From the NCBI GenBank assembly GCA_018971485.1, contig JAGXAQ010000005.1, forward strand, positions 78,882 to 113,172: a stretch of DNA of 34,291 bases, given 5' to 3'. Shown here in pieces: positions 18,937 through 26,745 of this stretch. Numbering within the stretch: the stretch's first letter is position 1; each line of letters starts with the position of its first letter. A model generated the notes under the pieces. It was given only the letters and a program-made list of their open reading frames with translations. It was not told the DNA's origin and did not search any database. The translations under genes were made by a program, and so were the position numbers. This DNA comes from Pseudomonadota bacterium. GTDB taxonomy: Bacteria > Pseudomonadota > Gammaproteobacteria > Burkholderiales > REEB80.

Positions 18937-19107
18937 ATGAGAGCAAGGATAGCCTGTACAGGACAGGTTAAGCGTTGTGGTGGGCCTGTTGAGTCAGCAG
19001 GTGATATGGGCTTTCATGCCGTAGGATCAGAAGATGATCGGCCAGTTCAGGAGAAGATGGAAGACGATGGACGTCCGGTGCTGGTTGATGCCATGATAGA
19101 CCGTTAG
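18937..19107 (+). CDS. Possible small protein (56 aa), unrecognised
   Basis: An ATG at 18937 opens 56 codons beginning MRARIACTGQ and ending AMIDR, with GAGGT about 7 bp upstream. The composition is hydrophilic, with two cysteines at positions 7 and 13 (C-x5-C) and an acidic centre (SEDDRP, EKMEDDGRP). No signal peptide, membrane segment or known domain is visible. It lies downstream of the Fnr-type promoter and 154 bp before frc, so it would be the first gene of the frc transcript. Codon use is not clearly different from neighbours, apart from AGA, AGG and ATA near the start. It may be a chance open frame. Confidence 0.25.
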   Translation: MRARIACTGQVKRCGGPVESAGDMGFHAVGSEDDRPVQEKMEDDGRPVLVDAMIDR

Positions 19108-19261
19108 GAAAAAATCAGACGGAACTATCAAATATAAACAGATAATCTTGAAAATAATTTAACCTGCCCCCAGGCTTGCGGTAGAGCGATTTGTTTTGAT
19201 TTAAAAGCGGGATGTTGTGTTGTAGGCTCGGGTGGTTGTTCATTTTGAAGGAGAATTGACA

Positions 19262-20494
19262 ATGGAGAAAGCTCTTTCCGGTGTGCGCGTGCTGGATATG
19301 ACGCATGTTCAGGCCGGCCCCTCGTGCACTCAACTGATGGCTTGGCTGGGCGCCGATGTCATCAAGCTTGAGCCGCCTACGGGTGACATTACCCGTACTC
19401 AGCTGCGGGATGTGCCAGGCGTGGACAGTCTTTATTTTACCATGCTTAATAGCAACAAGCGTTCCATCACTGTCAATATGAAGAATGCAGACGGGAAGGA
19501 AGTCTTTACCCGTCTGGTCAAGTCGTGTGATGTGCTGCTTGAGAATTTTGGTCCGGGTGTGTTGAACCGGCTCGGTTTTCCCTGGGAAAAACTTCACGAA
19601 ATTAATCCGCGCCTGATTTATGCTTCAATCAAGGGGTTTGGTGATTCTGGCCCCTATGCCAATTTCAAGGCCTATGAAGTCATTGCGCAGGCCATGGGAG
19701 GGTCCATGAGTACCACTGGATGGTGGGATGGTCCTCCGACAGTGACAGGCTCCCAGATCGGGGACTCAGGAACAGGCGTTCATGCCCTTGCCGCGATTCT
19801 TGCTGCACTCTACCAGCGTACCCATACCGGAAAAGGCCAGTATGTCGTGGCAGCAATGCAAGATGCCATCTTGAACCTTTGCCGGGTCAAAATACGGGAT
19901 CACCAGCGTTTGTCCCATGGCGCCCTGAAAGAATATCCAACCGATACGCGAGGTCTCGATTATGTGCCCCGCTCAGGTAATGCAACCGGTGGGGGTCAGC
20001 CGGGTACGGCCATTAAATGTAAACCGGGTGGACCCAATGATTATCTGTATGTTGTGGTTCAACCCCAGGTCTGGCCTGATTTGTGCAAACTAATCGGACG
20101 TGAGGATTTGGTGACGGATGCGGCCTTTGCTACGCCAGAAGCCCGTGTAACCCATTTGCAGGATGTGTGGAATGTGCTGGAATTTTATTCCAAGGACTAC
20201 ACCAAATGGGAAATGATGGACAAACTGAATGAAATCGATGTGCCCTGTGGTCCGGTTCTGTCGACCAAGGAAATTGTCGAGAATGAGCATTTGACCTTAA
20301 AAGGCATGATCCAGGATGTACCCCATCCGACCCGTGGAAGCTACAAGACTGTCGGGTGTCCTTTGGTGCTATCTGATTCTCCAGTTGAAATCAAGCCCTC
20401 GCCTTTGCTGGGTGAACATACGGACGAAATTTTGCAGGAGCTTGGCTTTAGCAAGGAAGAGGCTGGAAAGTTCCACGAAAATGGCGCTGTCTGA
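19262..20494 (+). CDS. frc: Formyl-CoA:oxalate CoA-transferase (class III)
   Basis: CaiB/BaiF-family enzyme moving CoA from formyl-CoA (or another acyl-CoA) to oxalate, giving oxalyl-CoA; 410 aa versus 428 for Oxalobacter formigenes Frc. Conserved features: THVQAGP with Q17, [31 protein letters not shown] with the CoA-thioester Asp at D168, [14 protein letters not shown] for the glycine loop, IPCGPV and LLGEHTDE near the end. The position of O. formigenes Trp48 is occupied by Gln47, and a stretch before VPRSG is shorter, so the preferred CoA donor may differ; acetyl-CoA:oxalate transferases are close relatives. The ATG at 19262 has AAGGAG 8 bp upstream. No oxalyl-CoA decarboxylase is adjacent. 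A hairpin follows, then a formyltransferase-like gene. Confidence 0.9.
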   Translation: MEKALSGVRVLDMTHVQAGPSCTQLMAWLGADVIKLEPPTGDITRTQLRDVPGVDSLYFTMLNSNKRSITVNMKNADGKEVFTRLVKSCDVLLENFGPGVLNRLGFPWEKLHEINPRLIYASIKGFGDSGPYANFKAYEVIAQAMGGSMSTTGWWDGPPTVTGSQIGDSGTGVHALAAILAALYQRTHTGKGQYVVAAMQDAILNLCRVKIRDHQRLSHGALKEYPTDTRGLDYVPRSGNATGGGQPGTAIKCKPGGPNDYLYVVVQPQVWPDLCKLIGREDLVTDAAFATPEARVTHLQDVWNVLEFYSKDYTKWEMMDKLNEIDVPCGPVLSTKEIVENEHLTLKGMIQDVPHPTRGSYKTVGCPLVLSDSPVEIKPSPLLGEHTDEILQELGFSKEEAGKFHENGAV

Positions 20495-20548
20495 TTGATG
20501 CAGGGCAGTTCCGAATTTTTAAGCGGAAATGTCTTGTCTTTTGACCTG

Positions 20549-20576
20549 CAGGGGCCGGGTTGATATCCGGTCCCTG
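20549..20576 (+). terminator. Hairpin between frc and the formyltransferase gene
   Basis: CAGGGGCCGG (20549-20558) pairs with CCGGTCCCTG (20567-20576), one G-T pair, with an 8-nt loop and ATATTTATT after. The T-run is weak, so it may be a partial terminator that lowers downstream expression. Confidence 0.5.
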
Positions 20577-20605
20577 ATATTTATTGAATTGAAAGGATAA
20601 CCACC

Positions 20606-21529
20606 ATGCGTTTAGTAATTGTCGGCCAGCAGGATTTTGGCAAGGCTGTACTTGAAGCGTTCCTGAATCGGGGCGATGAGGTTGTTGGCGTGTTTTGCGC
20701 TCCAGAAAAAGAAGGTGGCCGTCCGGATCCACTTCGTGTGTTTGCTCAGGAGAAGGGATTGAATGTCAAGCAGTTTCCTGCCCTGACTGATCCGGCAGCA
20801 CAGGAGGAACTCGCCCGTCTGAAAGCTGATGTCGGTGTGATGGCCTATGTAACCCAGTTCGCTCCCCAGGAATTTTGCGCTCTTCCCAAATTTGGCATGA
20901 TTCAGTTTCATCCTTCCCTGCTTCCTTTGCATCGGGGTGCGTCAGCGATGAGCTGGTCGATTATTTCAGGCAAGAAAGAAACCGGATTGGCTATTTTCCG
21001 CCCTAATGATGGGTTGGATGAAGGCCCGGTTATTCTGCTCAAGAAAGTGGCAATCGAAGCCGATGATACCCTGGGTAGTGTTTACTTTGGCAAGATTTTC
21101 CCGCTGGGTGTTGCCGCCATGGTTGAAGCCGCAGAACTGGTTGTTTCTGGTAAAGGTGCTGCAGTGGCCCAGTATGAGCCTGATGCAGGTTATGAGGGAA
21201 TTATCCGTGCTGCTGAATCCCAGATTCATTGGGCAAGCCATGTGGATGTGACCTATAACCTTATCCGTGGTTGTAACCCAGCCCCAGGCGCTTGGACCAC
21301 CCTGGATGGAAAGAAGCTTTTTGTTTATGATGCACGAAAGGTCTATGCCCAGCGCTTTGAACAGGTCAAAGGCAAAAAAATTGGCCAGGTGGTTGCTGAG
21401 ACTGAAAATGGGCTTCTGGTTCATGGTCAGGGTGGTTTTATTGAAATTCAGCGTGTCAAGCCTGAAGAAGGCAAAAAAATGGCTGCCAAGGATGCTGGTA
21501 TTGCCGTGGGTAGTATTCTGGGCGCCTGA
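20606..21529 (+). CDS. Formyltransferase/10-formyl-THF hydrolase-like protein
   Basis: 307 aa, resembling the N-terminal hydrolase domain of 10-formyltetrahydrofolate dehydrogenase (ALDH1L1) more than Met-tRNA formyltransferase. The Rossmann-type formyl_trans_N domain (1-180) contains FHPSLLPLHRGASA with H102 and the NDGLDEGPV loop with D138, matching the catalytic H106/D142 pair and its 36-residue spacing. The C-terminal formyl_trans_C-type domain (about 200-307) has NLIRGCNPAPGAWT. No acyl-carrier or aldehyde dehydrogenase domain is attached. Expected chemistry is removal or transfer of the formyl group of 10-formyl-THF. AAGGA precedes the ATG. It lies 111 bp after frc in the same direction. 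A true fmt normally pairs with def, which is absent here. Confidence 0.85.
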   Translation: MRLVIVGQQDFGKAVLEAFLNRGDEVVGVFCAPEKEGGRPDPLRVFAQEKGLNVKQFPALTDPAAQEELARLKADVGVMAYVTQFAPQEFCALPKFGMIQFHPSLLPLHRGASAMSWSIISGKKETGLAIFRPNDGLDEGPVILLKKVAIEADDTLGSVYFGKIFPLGVAAMVEAAELVVSGKGAAVAQYEPDAGYEGIIRAAESQIHWASHVDVTYNLIRGCNPAPGAWTTLDGKKLFVYDARKVYAQRFEQVKGKKIGQVVAETENGLLVHGQGGFIEIQRVKPEEGKKMAAKDAGIAVGSILGA

Positions 21530-21881
21530 GGGTTGGCCTTGTCTGGTTCAGGGTCCGCATTATTATGTGGGCCCTGGGTTTTGGGCCTTGTTATTTTTGC
21601 CTGATTGCCAGTATGCGGGGCATGTTCATGCATGGCCAGTCTGGCGCAGCAACAGGCATTCCGGGAATCCATTCCAGGAATCTTCTTTTGTGGGCATTAT
21701 CGAGATTTGCAGGCCCACCTGTTTTGCAATGACCACCAAGAGCCGCTGTCAGTGCCCGGTGTATGCCTGTGCTGGACTTCAGGCGGATTCGGATAATCCG
21801 TGTGGTCAAACGCCCATTTATTCCCTGTTTTCTTGTGCTAATAAAGCGTGTCCATTTTTTTAATCAGGAGGATACATACCT
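21530..21881. other. Convergent intergenic region
   Basis: 352 bp between the formyltransferase stop and the S1-protein stop. It holds the terminator at 21549-21576. Nothing else that I can support as a gene, repeat or RNA is visible, and short open frames here lack ribosome binding sites and known motifs. Confidence 0.6.
21549..21576 (+). terminator. Terminator after the formyltransferase gene
   Basis: An 11-bp stem (21549-21559 with 21566-21576, two G-T pairs) around loop TTATTA, followed by GGTTTTGGG and a T-rich stretch. It begins 20 bp after the stop codon. Confidence 0.7.
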
Positions 21882-22544
21882 TCAGGCTACTTTCCTGGCC
21901 TGTTTAAGGGATAGAACAATACGCTGGCTTCGATTGTCAACCTGAAGCACGACCAGTTCGATCTCCTGCTCAACCTGGAGCAGATCGGCGGCCTCCGGAG
22001 CAACCCTGTCCCAGGCCAGTTCGCTGGAAGGAATATACCCTTCAAGATCCTGGTCCAGCTTGACCAGTACGCCTTGGGGAGAAAATTTTGAAACACGGCC
22101 TTTGACACGGGCCCCTGCAGGATAATGCTGGTGGATATTGATCCAGGGATCAGGCAAAAGTGCTTTACGGCTTAAAGCCAGTTTTTGTGTTTCAGGATTG
22201 AAGTTGATGACCTTGAAGTGCAGGGTGTCTCCTTCACTGATGAGTTCACCCGGATCAGACACTTTTTTCCAGGCTAGTTCCGAAAGATGAACGAGGCCTG
22301 TTAACGGGCCTACCTGAACAAATGCCCCGAAGTTCATGACCCTGCTAATCTGGCCTTGCACAATATCCCCCCGGGCAGGCTGGTTGCCGCTCATGCCGGG
22401 GTAGGCCCTGTTTTTTATTTTGGCTGGAACGTGTTTTTCCGGGTCAGGTTCCTGCATCAGACCCGGCTCATGGTTGAATTCAGCCGGGTGCCGGGTTCGC
22501 TTGTTTTTGCGTAAAAAACGATTATGTGCAACATAAGGATGCAT
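21882..22544 (-). CDS. Protein with two S1 RNA-binding domains
   Basis: 220 aa. A basic, probably disordered N-terminus (1-55, RKNKRTRHP and EKHVPAKIKNR) precedes two S1 OB-fold domains. The first, about 59-128, starts GDIVQGQISRVMNFGAF and has GLVHLSEL. The second, about 143-215, starts GARVKGRVSKFSPQGVLV and has GYIPSSELAW, ending RIVLSLKQ. S1 domains bind single-stranded RNA, so a role in translation, RNA protection or turnover is likely. It is much shorter than ribosomal protein S1 and is not RNase E/G, Tex or PNPase. The ATG at 22544 has AAGGAA upstream. It is convergent with the formyltransferase gene and divergent from malic enzyme. Confidence 0.85.
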   Translation of the reverse strand: MHPYVAHNRFLRKNKRTRHPAEFNHEPGLMQEPDPEKHVPAKIKNRAYPGMSGNQPARGDIVQGQISRVMNFGAFVQVGPLTGLVHLSELAWKKVSDPGELISEGDTLHFKVINFNPETQKLALSRKALLPDPWINIHQHYPAGARVKGRVSKFSPQGVLVKLDQDLEGYIPSSELAWDRVAPEAADLLQVEQEIELVVLQVDNRSQRIVLSLKQARKVA

Positions 22545-22629
22545 GACAGGTTCCTTTTAATTTTGTGTTGGTATTAATTGACCCGGGCCCGGGGGGGCAG
22601 GGTGGGTGAACATATTGAAGAGTATGACT

Positions 22630-22661
22630 CCGGGAAGGCAAAAAAGTGCCCGGTTTTTTTT
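22630..22661 (+). terminator. Terminator-like hairpin upstream of malic enzyme
   Basis: CCGGG (22630-22634) pairs with CCCGG (22649-22653), with a possible inner GGCA/TGCC pairing, followed by eight Ts. It lies upstream of the predicted malic enzyme promoter in a divergent region, so it may act as an insulator. A perfect 12-bp GC palindrome, CCCGGGCCCGGG, is nearby at 22582-22593. Confidence 0.35.
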
Positions 22662-22665
22662 GAAA

Positions 22666-22695
22666 ATGACAATGAGCGGCGCAATTTGGTAGAAT
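22666..22695 (+). promoter_or_regulatory. Sigma-70 promoter candidate for malic enzyme
   Basis: ATGACA (22666-22671) and TAGAAT (22690-22695) with an 18-bp spacer; each hexamer matches consensus at 5 of 6 positions. The predicted leader is about 55 nt. Confidence 0.5.
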
Positions 22696-22755
22696 TTGTC
22701 TTTGAAATAGCATCCATCCGGGATGTTCTGGCACGTAATCGCTATAAGGAAGACT

Positions 22756-23967
22756 ATGGATGACCTGAAGAAAAGGGCTCTGGCCTATCATGAGTTCCCA
22801 CGTCCTGGCAAGATTTCTGTTCAACCCACGAAACCTTGCGCGACGTCGGATGAGCTGACCCTGGCCTATACTCCCGGTGTCGCTGATGCCGTCATGGAAG
22901 TGCATCATGATGCACTGAATGCGTACCGGTATACCAACAAGGGCAATCTGGTTGCTGTCATTACCAATGGAACAGCCGTGCTTGGTTTGGGTAATGTCGG
23001 TGCACTTGCCGGAAAACCCGTCATGGAAGGCAAGGCAATGCTGTTTAAACGGTTTGCTGATATTGATGTGTTTGATATTGAGGTTGATACGACTGATGTG
23101 CGTTCCTTTATTGAAACAGTTGTCAATATCGCGCCTACTTTCGGCGGAATTAATCTGGAGGATATCAAGGCACCCGAATGTTTTGCGATTGAGCAGGAGT
23201 TGACCTCCCGGTTGGATATCCCCGTTTTCCATGACGATCAGCATGGTTCAGCGGTCATTATTTGTGCAGGACTCATGAACGCACTGGAAATACAGGGCAA
23301 AAAATTAGGCGATGTGCGTATCGTTTTTTCCGGCGCAGGTGCCGCAGGTTCAGCTACGGCACGATTATTAAAAGTCATGGGCGCACGCCATATAATGATG
23401 ACAGATATCCATGGCGTGCTTCATAAAGGACGGTTTGATGAAGGAGGTCTGACCGGGGACCTTTATGAGGATACCTCTTTTCGGACCCTGTCTGAAGCGA
23501 TTGCCGGAGCAGATGTCTTTATTGGGCTTTCAGCGGCCGGTGTGCTAAAACCGCAGATGCTGGCTACCATGAATCCCGATCCGGTTGTATTTGCATTGGC
23601 TAATCCTGTTCCGGAAATACTTCCGGATTTGGCCCGGGCAACCCGTCCGGATGTATTGATGGCAACAGGGCGTTCCGATTTTCCCAACCAGGTCAATAAT
23701 TCCTTGTGTTTTCCTTATATATTCAGGGGAGCCCTTAATGCCAGGGCCAAGAGAATTACCCAGTCGATGCTGGTTGTGGCCGTGAAGGCCATTGCCGATC
23801 TGGCCAAGGAAGCAGTCCCGGAATCAGTGCTGAAAGCTTATGGATTGACGCAGATGCATTTTGGTAAAGATTATATCCTGCCCAAGCAGTTTGACCCGCG
23901 GCTTCTTGAACGGATTGCTCCTGCAGTCGAGCAGGCCTGGAAAGATGATATTTCTCAAAAGGAGTAA
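22756..23967 (+). CDS. Malic enzyme, short form (oxidative decarboxylation of malate)
   Basis: Malate + NAD(P)+ to pyruvate + CO2 + NAD(P)H; 403 aa. Landmarks: Y38 in LAYTPGVA, K93 in [10 protein letters not shown] (catalytic pair), [15 protein letters not shown], metal-binding FHDDQHGSA (D160, D161), the Rossmann GAGAAG (193-198) and [11 protein letters not shown]. The C-terminal phosphotransacetylase-like domain of about 330 residues found in most proteobacterial MaeB proteins is absent and no remnant follows. This is therefore the minimal form, and coenzyme preference cannot be called. The ATG at 22756 follows ATAAGGAAG; an upstream frame start is not family-like. A DUF2889 gene begins 4 bp after the stop. 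Confidence 0.93.
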   Translation: MDDLKKRALAYHEFPRPGKISVQPTKPCATSDELTLAYTPGVADAVMEVHHDALNAYRYTNKGNLVAVITNGTAVLGLGNVGALAGKPVMEGKAMLFKRFADIDVFDIEVDTTDVRSFIETVVNIAPTFGGINLEDIKAPECFAIEQELTSRLDIPVFHDDQHGSAVIICAGLMNALEIQGKKLGDVRIVFSGAGAAGSATARLLKVMGARHIMMTDIHGVLHKGRFDEGGLTGDLYEDTSFRTLSEAIAGADVFIGLSAAGVLKPQMLATMNPDPVVFALANPVPEILPDLARATRPDVLMATGRSDFPNQVNNSLCFPYIFRGALNARAKRITQSMLVVAVKAIADLAKEAVPESVLKAYGLTQMHFGKDYILPKQFDPRLLERIAPAVEQAWKDDISQKE

Positions 23968-23971
23968 GTAA

Positions 23972-24517
23972 TTGAACCGGTTGCCTGAAGGCGGCTGTGC
24001 CCGGAAACGGCTGCATGTTCGCCAGGTTACAGTCGAAGGGTATGAGCGCGAGGATGGCCTTTGGGATATTGAAGGGCATCTGACGGATCTGAAAGATGAC
24101 GATTTCGGCCGGGGGGATCGGGTTCTTCCGGCAGGGGAACCCTTGCATGATCTGTGGTTAAGAATCACGATTGATGACAGCATGGTGATCCGGGATGCGG
24201 TTGCAAAGATGGATGCTGTTCCCTATGGCGCTGGCTGTCTGGGAGCCGCGCCTCATTATGAGCGATTGGTTGGCCTTGCCCTGAAGCCTGGTTTCCGTCG
24301 CAAGGTTCAGGCTGTTCTCGGTGGCATACAAGGATGTGTTCACCTGACTGAACTGTTAGGTCCTATGGCTACGACCGCCTATCAGACTCTTTCGGCCCAT
24401 CGGCGGAACATGCGTAACCCTGACGAACGTCCTTTTCATCTGGATGCCTGCCATGCGATGGACAAACAAGGCGAAGTAGTCCGGCTTCATTATCCCCGAT
24501 GGTATGTCAGCCGATAA
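23972..24517 (+). CDS. DUF2889 family protein
   Basis: 181 aa matching the DUF2889 family of unknown function. Signatures visible: YEREDGLWDIEGHLTDLK, HDLWLRITIDDSMVIRDA, a PYGAGCLGAAPHYERLVGL segment, and the conserved GGIQGCVHLTELLGPMATTA near 125. No membrane segment or signal peptide is present, and no catalytic motif is known for the family. It starts at TTG (23972), with AAGGAG overlapping the malic enzyme stop region, and no in-frame ATG fits better. It lies between malic enzyme and the CitE-like lyase with 4- and 8-bp gaps, so all three are probably one transcript, which links this DUF to C4-acid or acyl-CoA metabolism. Confidence 0.85.
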   Translation: MNRLPEGGCARKRLHVRQVTVEGYEREDGLWDIEGHLTDLKDDDFGRGDRVLPAGEPLHDLWLRITIDDSMVIRDAVAKMDAVPYGAGCLGAAPHYERLVGLALKPGFRRKVQAVLGGIQGCVHLTELLGPMATTAYQTLSAHRRNMRNPDERPFHLDACHAMDKQGEVVRLHYPRWYVSR

Positions 24518-24525
24518 GGAACGAG

Positions 24526-25401
24526 ATGATCCCAATGCATTTTCGCAGCATTCTTTTTGCTCCGGGTAATCGTCCGGATATGCTTCATAAGGCAGCAGGT
24601 TCGGCTGCTGATGCCATCATGCCGGATATGGAAGATTCGGTGCGCCAGGAAGACAAAAAGGGTGCACGTGAGCAGATTCGTCAGGAGCTTGATCGGCTGG
24701 TTGCCACTGGAAAGCCGGTGATCCCAAGGGTCAATTCGCTTCCAACGGGTCTGACTGCCGAGGATATGGCAGCCGTGATGCATGAGAAGGTTGCCCTGGT
24801 TTCGATTGGCAAGATCAGTTCTGTTGAGGATGTCCTGGAAGTCGATCGACTGTTATGTGAAGCCGAGAAGAGGGCAGGGATTAGGGTCGGGCATACTGGA
24901 CTATTGCCCTGGCTTGAAACGGCGAAGGCATTGCTGCACCCCGAGGCTGTGCTTGCCGCATCCCCAAGAATCCGGGTTTGCGCGTTTGGTGCAGATGATT
25001 TTGCGGCTGACATGGGTTTTGTTCGTAGCAGTGATTTACGCCAGACGCAGTGGGTCAAGAGTCATGTTGCAGTGGCGGCCCGTGCCACAGGAGTCTGGGT
25101 GATGGATTCACCCTGTATCCAGTTTCGTGAGTTAAGCCTGCTTCATGGAGAGATTGAAGAAGCCAGGATGCTGGGGTTTAGGGGCAAGTTTGCCATTCAT
25201 CCCGCCCAGCTTAATGTTATCAACAGAGGATTTTGTCCTCATCCGCAGGAAGTGGCCCGCGCTCAAGCAATACTTGAAGCATGGAACCGGGCTCCCAGGG
25301 GACGTGGCGCGCTTAATCTCGAAGGTGTGATGGTTGATGAGCCATTAATCAGGCAGTGCCTGCAGATAGTTGCTCAAGCCGAACGGTTTGTTGTAAAGTA
25401 A
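24526..25401 (+). CDS. HpcH/HpaI-CitE family lyase, probable malyl-CoA lyase
   Basis: 291 aa TIM-barrel lyase splitting a 3-hydroxyacyl-CoA, with (S)-malyl-CoA to acetyl-CoA and glyoxylate the likeliest reaction here. Motifs: RSILFAPGNRPDML at the N-terminus (CoA phosphate contact Arg), PDMEDSV, PWLETAKALL with the Mg-binding Glu, VCAFGADDFAADMG with the Mg-binding Asp, and GKFAIHPAQLNVIN near the end. Overall it is closer to stand-alone CitE-like proteins than to M. extorquens Mcl, so citramalyl-CoA or citryl-CoA-type substrates remain possible. Citrate lyase partners citD and citF are absent. The adjacent sucCD/mtkAB genes favour malyl-CoA. The ATG at 24526 follows AAGGA at the end of the DUF2889 gene. 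Confidence 0.82.
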   Translation: MIPMHFRSILFAPGNRPDMLHKAAGSAADAIMPDMEDSVRQEDKKGAREQIRQELDRLVATGKPVIPRVNSLPTGLTAEDMAAVMHEKVALVSIGKISSVEDVLEVDRLLCEAEKRAGIRVGHTGLLPWLETAKALLHPEAVLAASPRIRVCAFGADDFAADMGFVRSSDLRQTQWVKSHVAVAARATGVWVMDSPCIQFRELSLLHGEIEEARMLGFRGKFAIHPAQLNVINRGFCPHPQEVARAQAILEAWNRAPRGRGALNLEGVMVDEPLIRQCLQIVAQAERFVVK

Positions 25402-25467
25402 TCCATTTTAAATCTTCAAGATTATCTTCTGATAAACAGGATATTAGGAGCGTGTTTTAGGTCAAAA

Positions 25468-25481
25468 TTGACTCCGGTCAA
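25468..25481 (+). promoter_or_regulatory. Fnr/Crp-type box upstream of sucC/mtkA
   Basis: TTGACTCCGGTCAA is TTGA-N6-TCAA and also a perfect TTGAC-N4-GTCAA palindrome. An extra GTCAA half-site lies 2 bp upstream (25461-25465). TAAGCT starts 22 bp downstream (25504-25509), giving the class II position as in front of frc; TAAGAT at 25499 is an alternative -10. The predicted start near 25516 leaves about 61 nt of leader. Confidence 0.6.
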
Positions 25482-25576
25482 GGTTTGGACCCCCTTTTTA
25501 AGATAAGCTCCCAAGGTGGGTAATCTATGGCTGCCGCAGACCAGGCGGTGTGAGTACTATAACCAGAAGGATAATT

Positions 25577-26743
25577 ATGAAAATTCATGAGTACCAGGGC
25601 AAGGAGATTTTAAGGAAGTACGGTGTCGCCACACCCCGTGGCATTCCGTGTTTTTCCGTGGATGAGGCTGTAAAGGCAGCTGAAACGCTGGGCGGAAATG
25701 TCTGGGTGGTGAAAGCACAGATCCATGCCGGTGGGCGAGGTAAAGGGGGGGGAGTAAAGGTCGCAAAATCCAAAGAGGAAGTGCGCCGGTTGGCAAAAGA
25801 AATTCTGGGTATGACGCTCGTAACCCATCAGACCGGCCCGGAAGGCAAGCTTGTCAAGCGCCTCCTGATTGAAGAAGGGGCTGATATCAAGAAAGAGCTT
25901 TATGTGGGCATGGTCATTGACAGGGGATCCCAGCGTGTGGTGCTGATGGCGTCCAGTGAAGGCGGAATGGATATCGAGCATGTGGCTGAACATACCCCGG
26001 AATTGATTCATAAGGTGTTTATTGATCCTGGAACCGGTCTGACCGATGCAGAAGCCCGGGATATTTCGCGCAAGATTGGCCTTCCTGATGCGGCCATTCC
26101 TGAAGCGGTTACCTTCATGAAGGCGCTGTATCAGGCTTTCTGGGATACTGATGCGTCTTTGGCTGAAATCAACCCGTTGATTCTTACCGCGGACAATCGT
26201 GTGTTCGCCCTTGATGCCAAGATGAATTTTGATTCCAACGCGCTCTATCGTCATCCGGACATTGTTGCCATGCGTGACTTGGATGAAGAGGATGCCGCCG
26301 AAATTGAAGCGTCCAAGTTTGACTTGACCTATATTTCACTTGATGGTGACATTGCCTGTCTGGTTAATGGTGCAGGCCTTGCCATGGCAACAATGGACAT
26401 TATCAAGCTGTTTGGTGGCAATCCTGCAAACTTCCTTGATGTAGGTGGGGGCGCAACAACCGAAAAAGTAACCGAAGCGTTCAAGATCATGCTTAAAAAC
26501 AGTAAGGTCAAGGCTATTCTGGTTAATATTTTCGGTGGAATCATGAAGTGTGATGTCATCGCCGAAGGAGTTGTGGCTGCAGCTCGCCAGGTTGGTTTGC
26601 CCGTTCCGCTCATCGTGCGTCTTGAAGGCACGAATGTCGATTTGGGCAAGAAGATCCTGGCTGAGTCGGGTCTGCCCATCATTTCCGCCAACAGCATGGC
26701 GGATGCCGCTGAGAAAGCTGTTAAAGCCGCAAAAGGTAAATAA
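25577..26743 (+). CDS. sucC: Succinate/malate-CoA ligase beta subunit (SucC/MtkA family)
   Basis: ATP-grasp subunit of an ADP-forming acyl-CoA synthetase, 388 aa, the standard SucC length. Landmarks: [34 protein letters not shown] (nucleotide site), [11 protein letters not shown] (Mg ligands), [27 protein letters not shown] and [14 protein letters not shown]. The sequence looks close to betaproteobacterial SucC as I remember it. Malate-CoA ligase (MtkA) is a homologue and motifs alone do not separate the two. The position next to a CitE-like lyase, and the absence of sucA/B, sdh or lpd, favours a malate role; a normal TCA role is the alternative. The ATG at 25577 has AGAAGGA before it. It is preceded by the Fnr-type promoter and followed 2 bp later by sucD. 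Confidence 0.9.
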   Translation: MKIHEYQGKEILRKYGVATPRGIPCFSVDEAVKAAETLGGNVWVVKAQIHAGGRGKGGGVKVAKSKEEVRRLAKEILGMTLVTHQTGPEGKLVKRLLIEEGADIKKELYVGMVIDRGSQRVVLMASSEGGMDIEHVAEHTPELIHKVFIDPGTGLTDAEARDISRKIGLPDAAIPEAVTFMKALYQAFWDTDASLAEINPLILTADNRVFALDAKMNFDSNALYRHPDIVAMRDLDEEDAAEIEASKFDLTYISLDGDIACLVNGAGLAMATMDIIKLFGGNPANFLDVGGGATTEKVTEAFKIMLKNSKVKAILVNIFGGIMKCDVIAEGVVAAARQVGLPVPLIVRLEGTNVDLGKKILAESGLPIISANSMADAAEKAVKAAKGK

Positions 26744-26745
26744 TC

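Larger units (their letters stand above)
18479..19261. other. Long regulatory region between ppc and frc
   Basis: 783 bp with no long gene. Contents in order: the ppc promoter (minus strand, 18571-18579); a terminator-like hairpin with seven Ts on the + strand (18625-18658); a Fnr-type box (18758-18771); a 27-bp AT-rich palindrome over the predicted frc -10 (18782-18808); a possible 56-codon small gene (18937-19107); and a weak second promoter candidate for frc (TTGCGG at 19176, 17-bp spacer, ATTTAA at 19199). The frc leader from the Fnr-type promoter would be about 456 nt. Confidence 0.6.

Noticed and set aside
20606-21529. Reading this gene as methionyl-tRNA formyltransferase (fmt)
   Set aside because: The HPSLLPLHRGASA and NDGLDEGPV segments follow the 10-formyl-THF dehydrogenase pattern, and def is not adjacent.
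22522-23244. 240-codon open frame antisense to the start of malic enzyme
   Set aside because: Malic enzyme on the other strand has all catalytic motifs across this stretch; the antisense product resembles no family and has no ribosome binding site.
25610-26254. 214-codon open frame antisense to sucC/mtkA
   Set aside because: It is covered by the conserved ATP-grasp coding frame; the product is low in family-like features.
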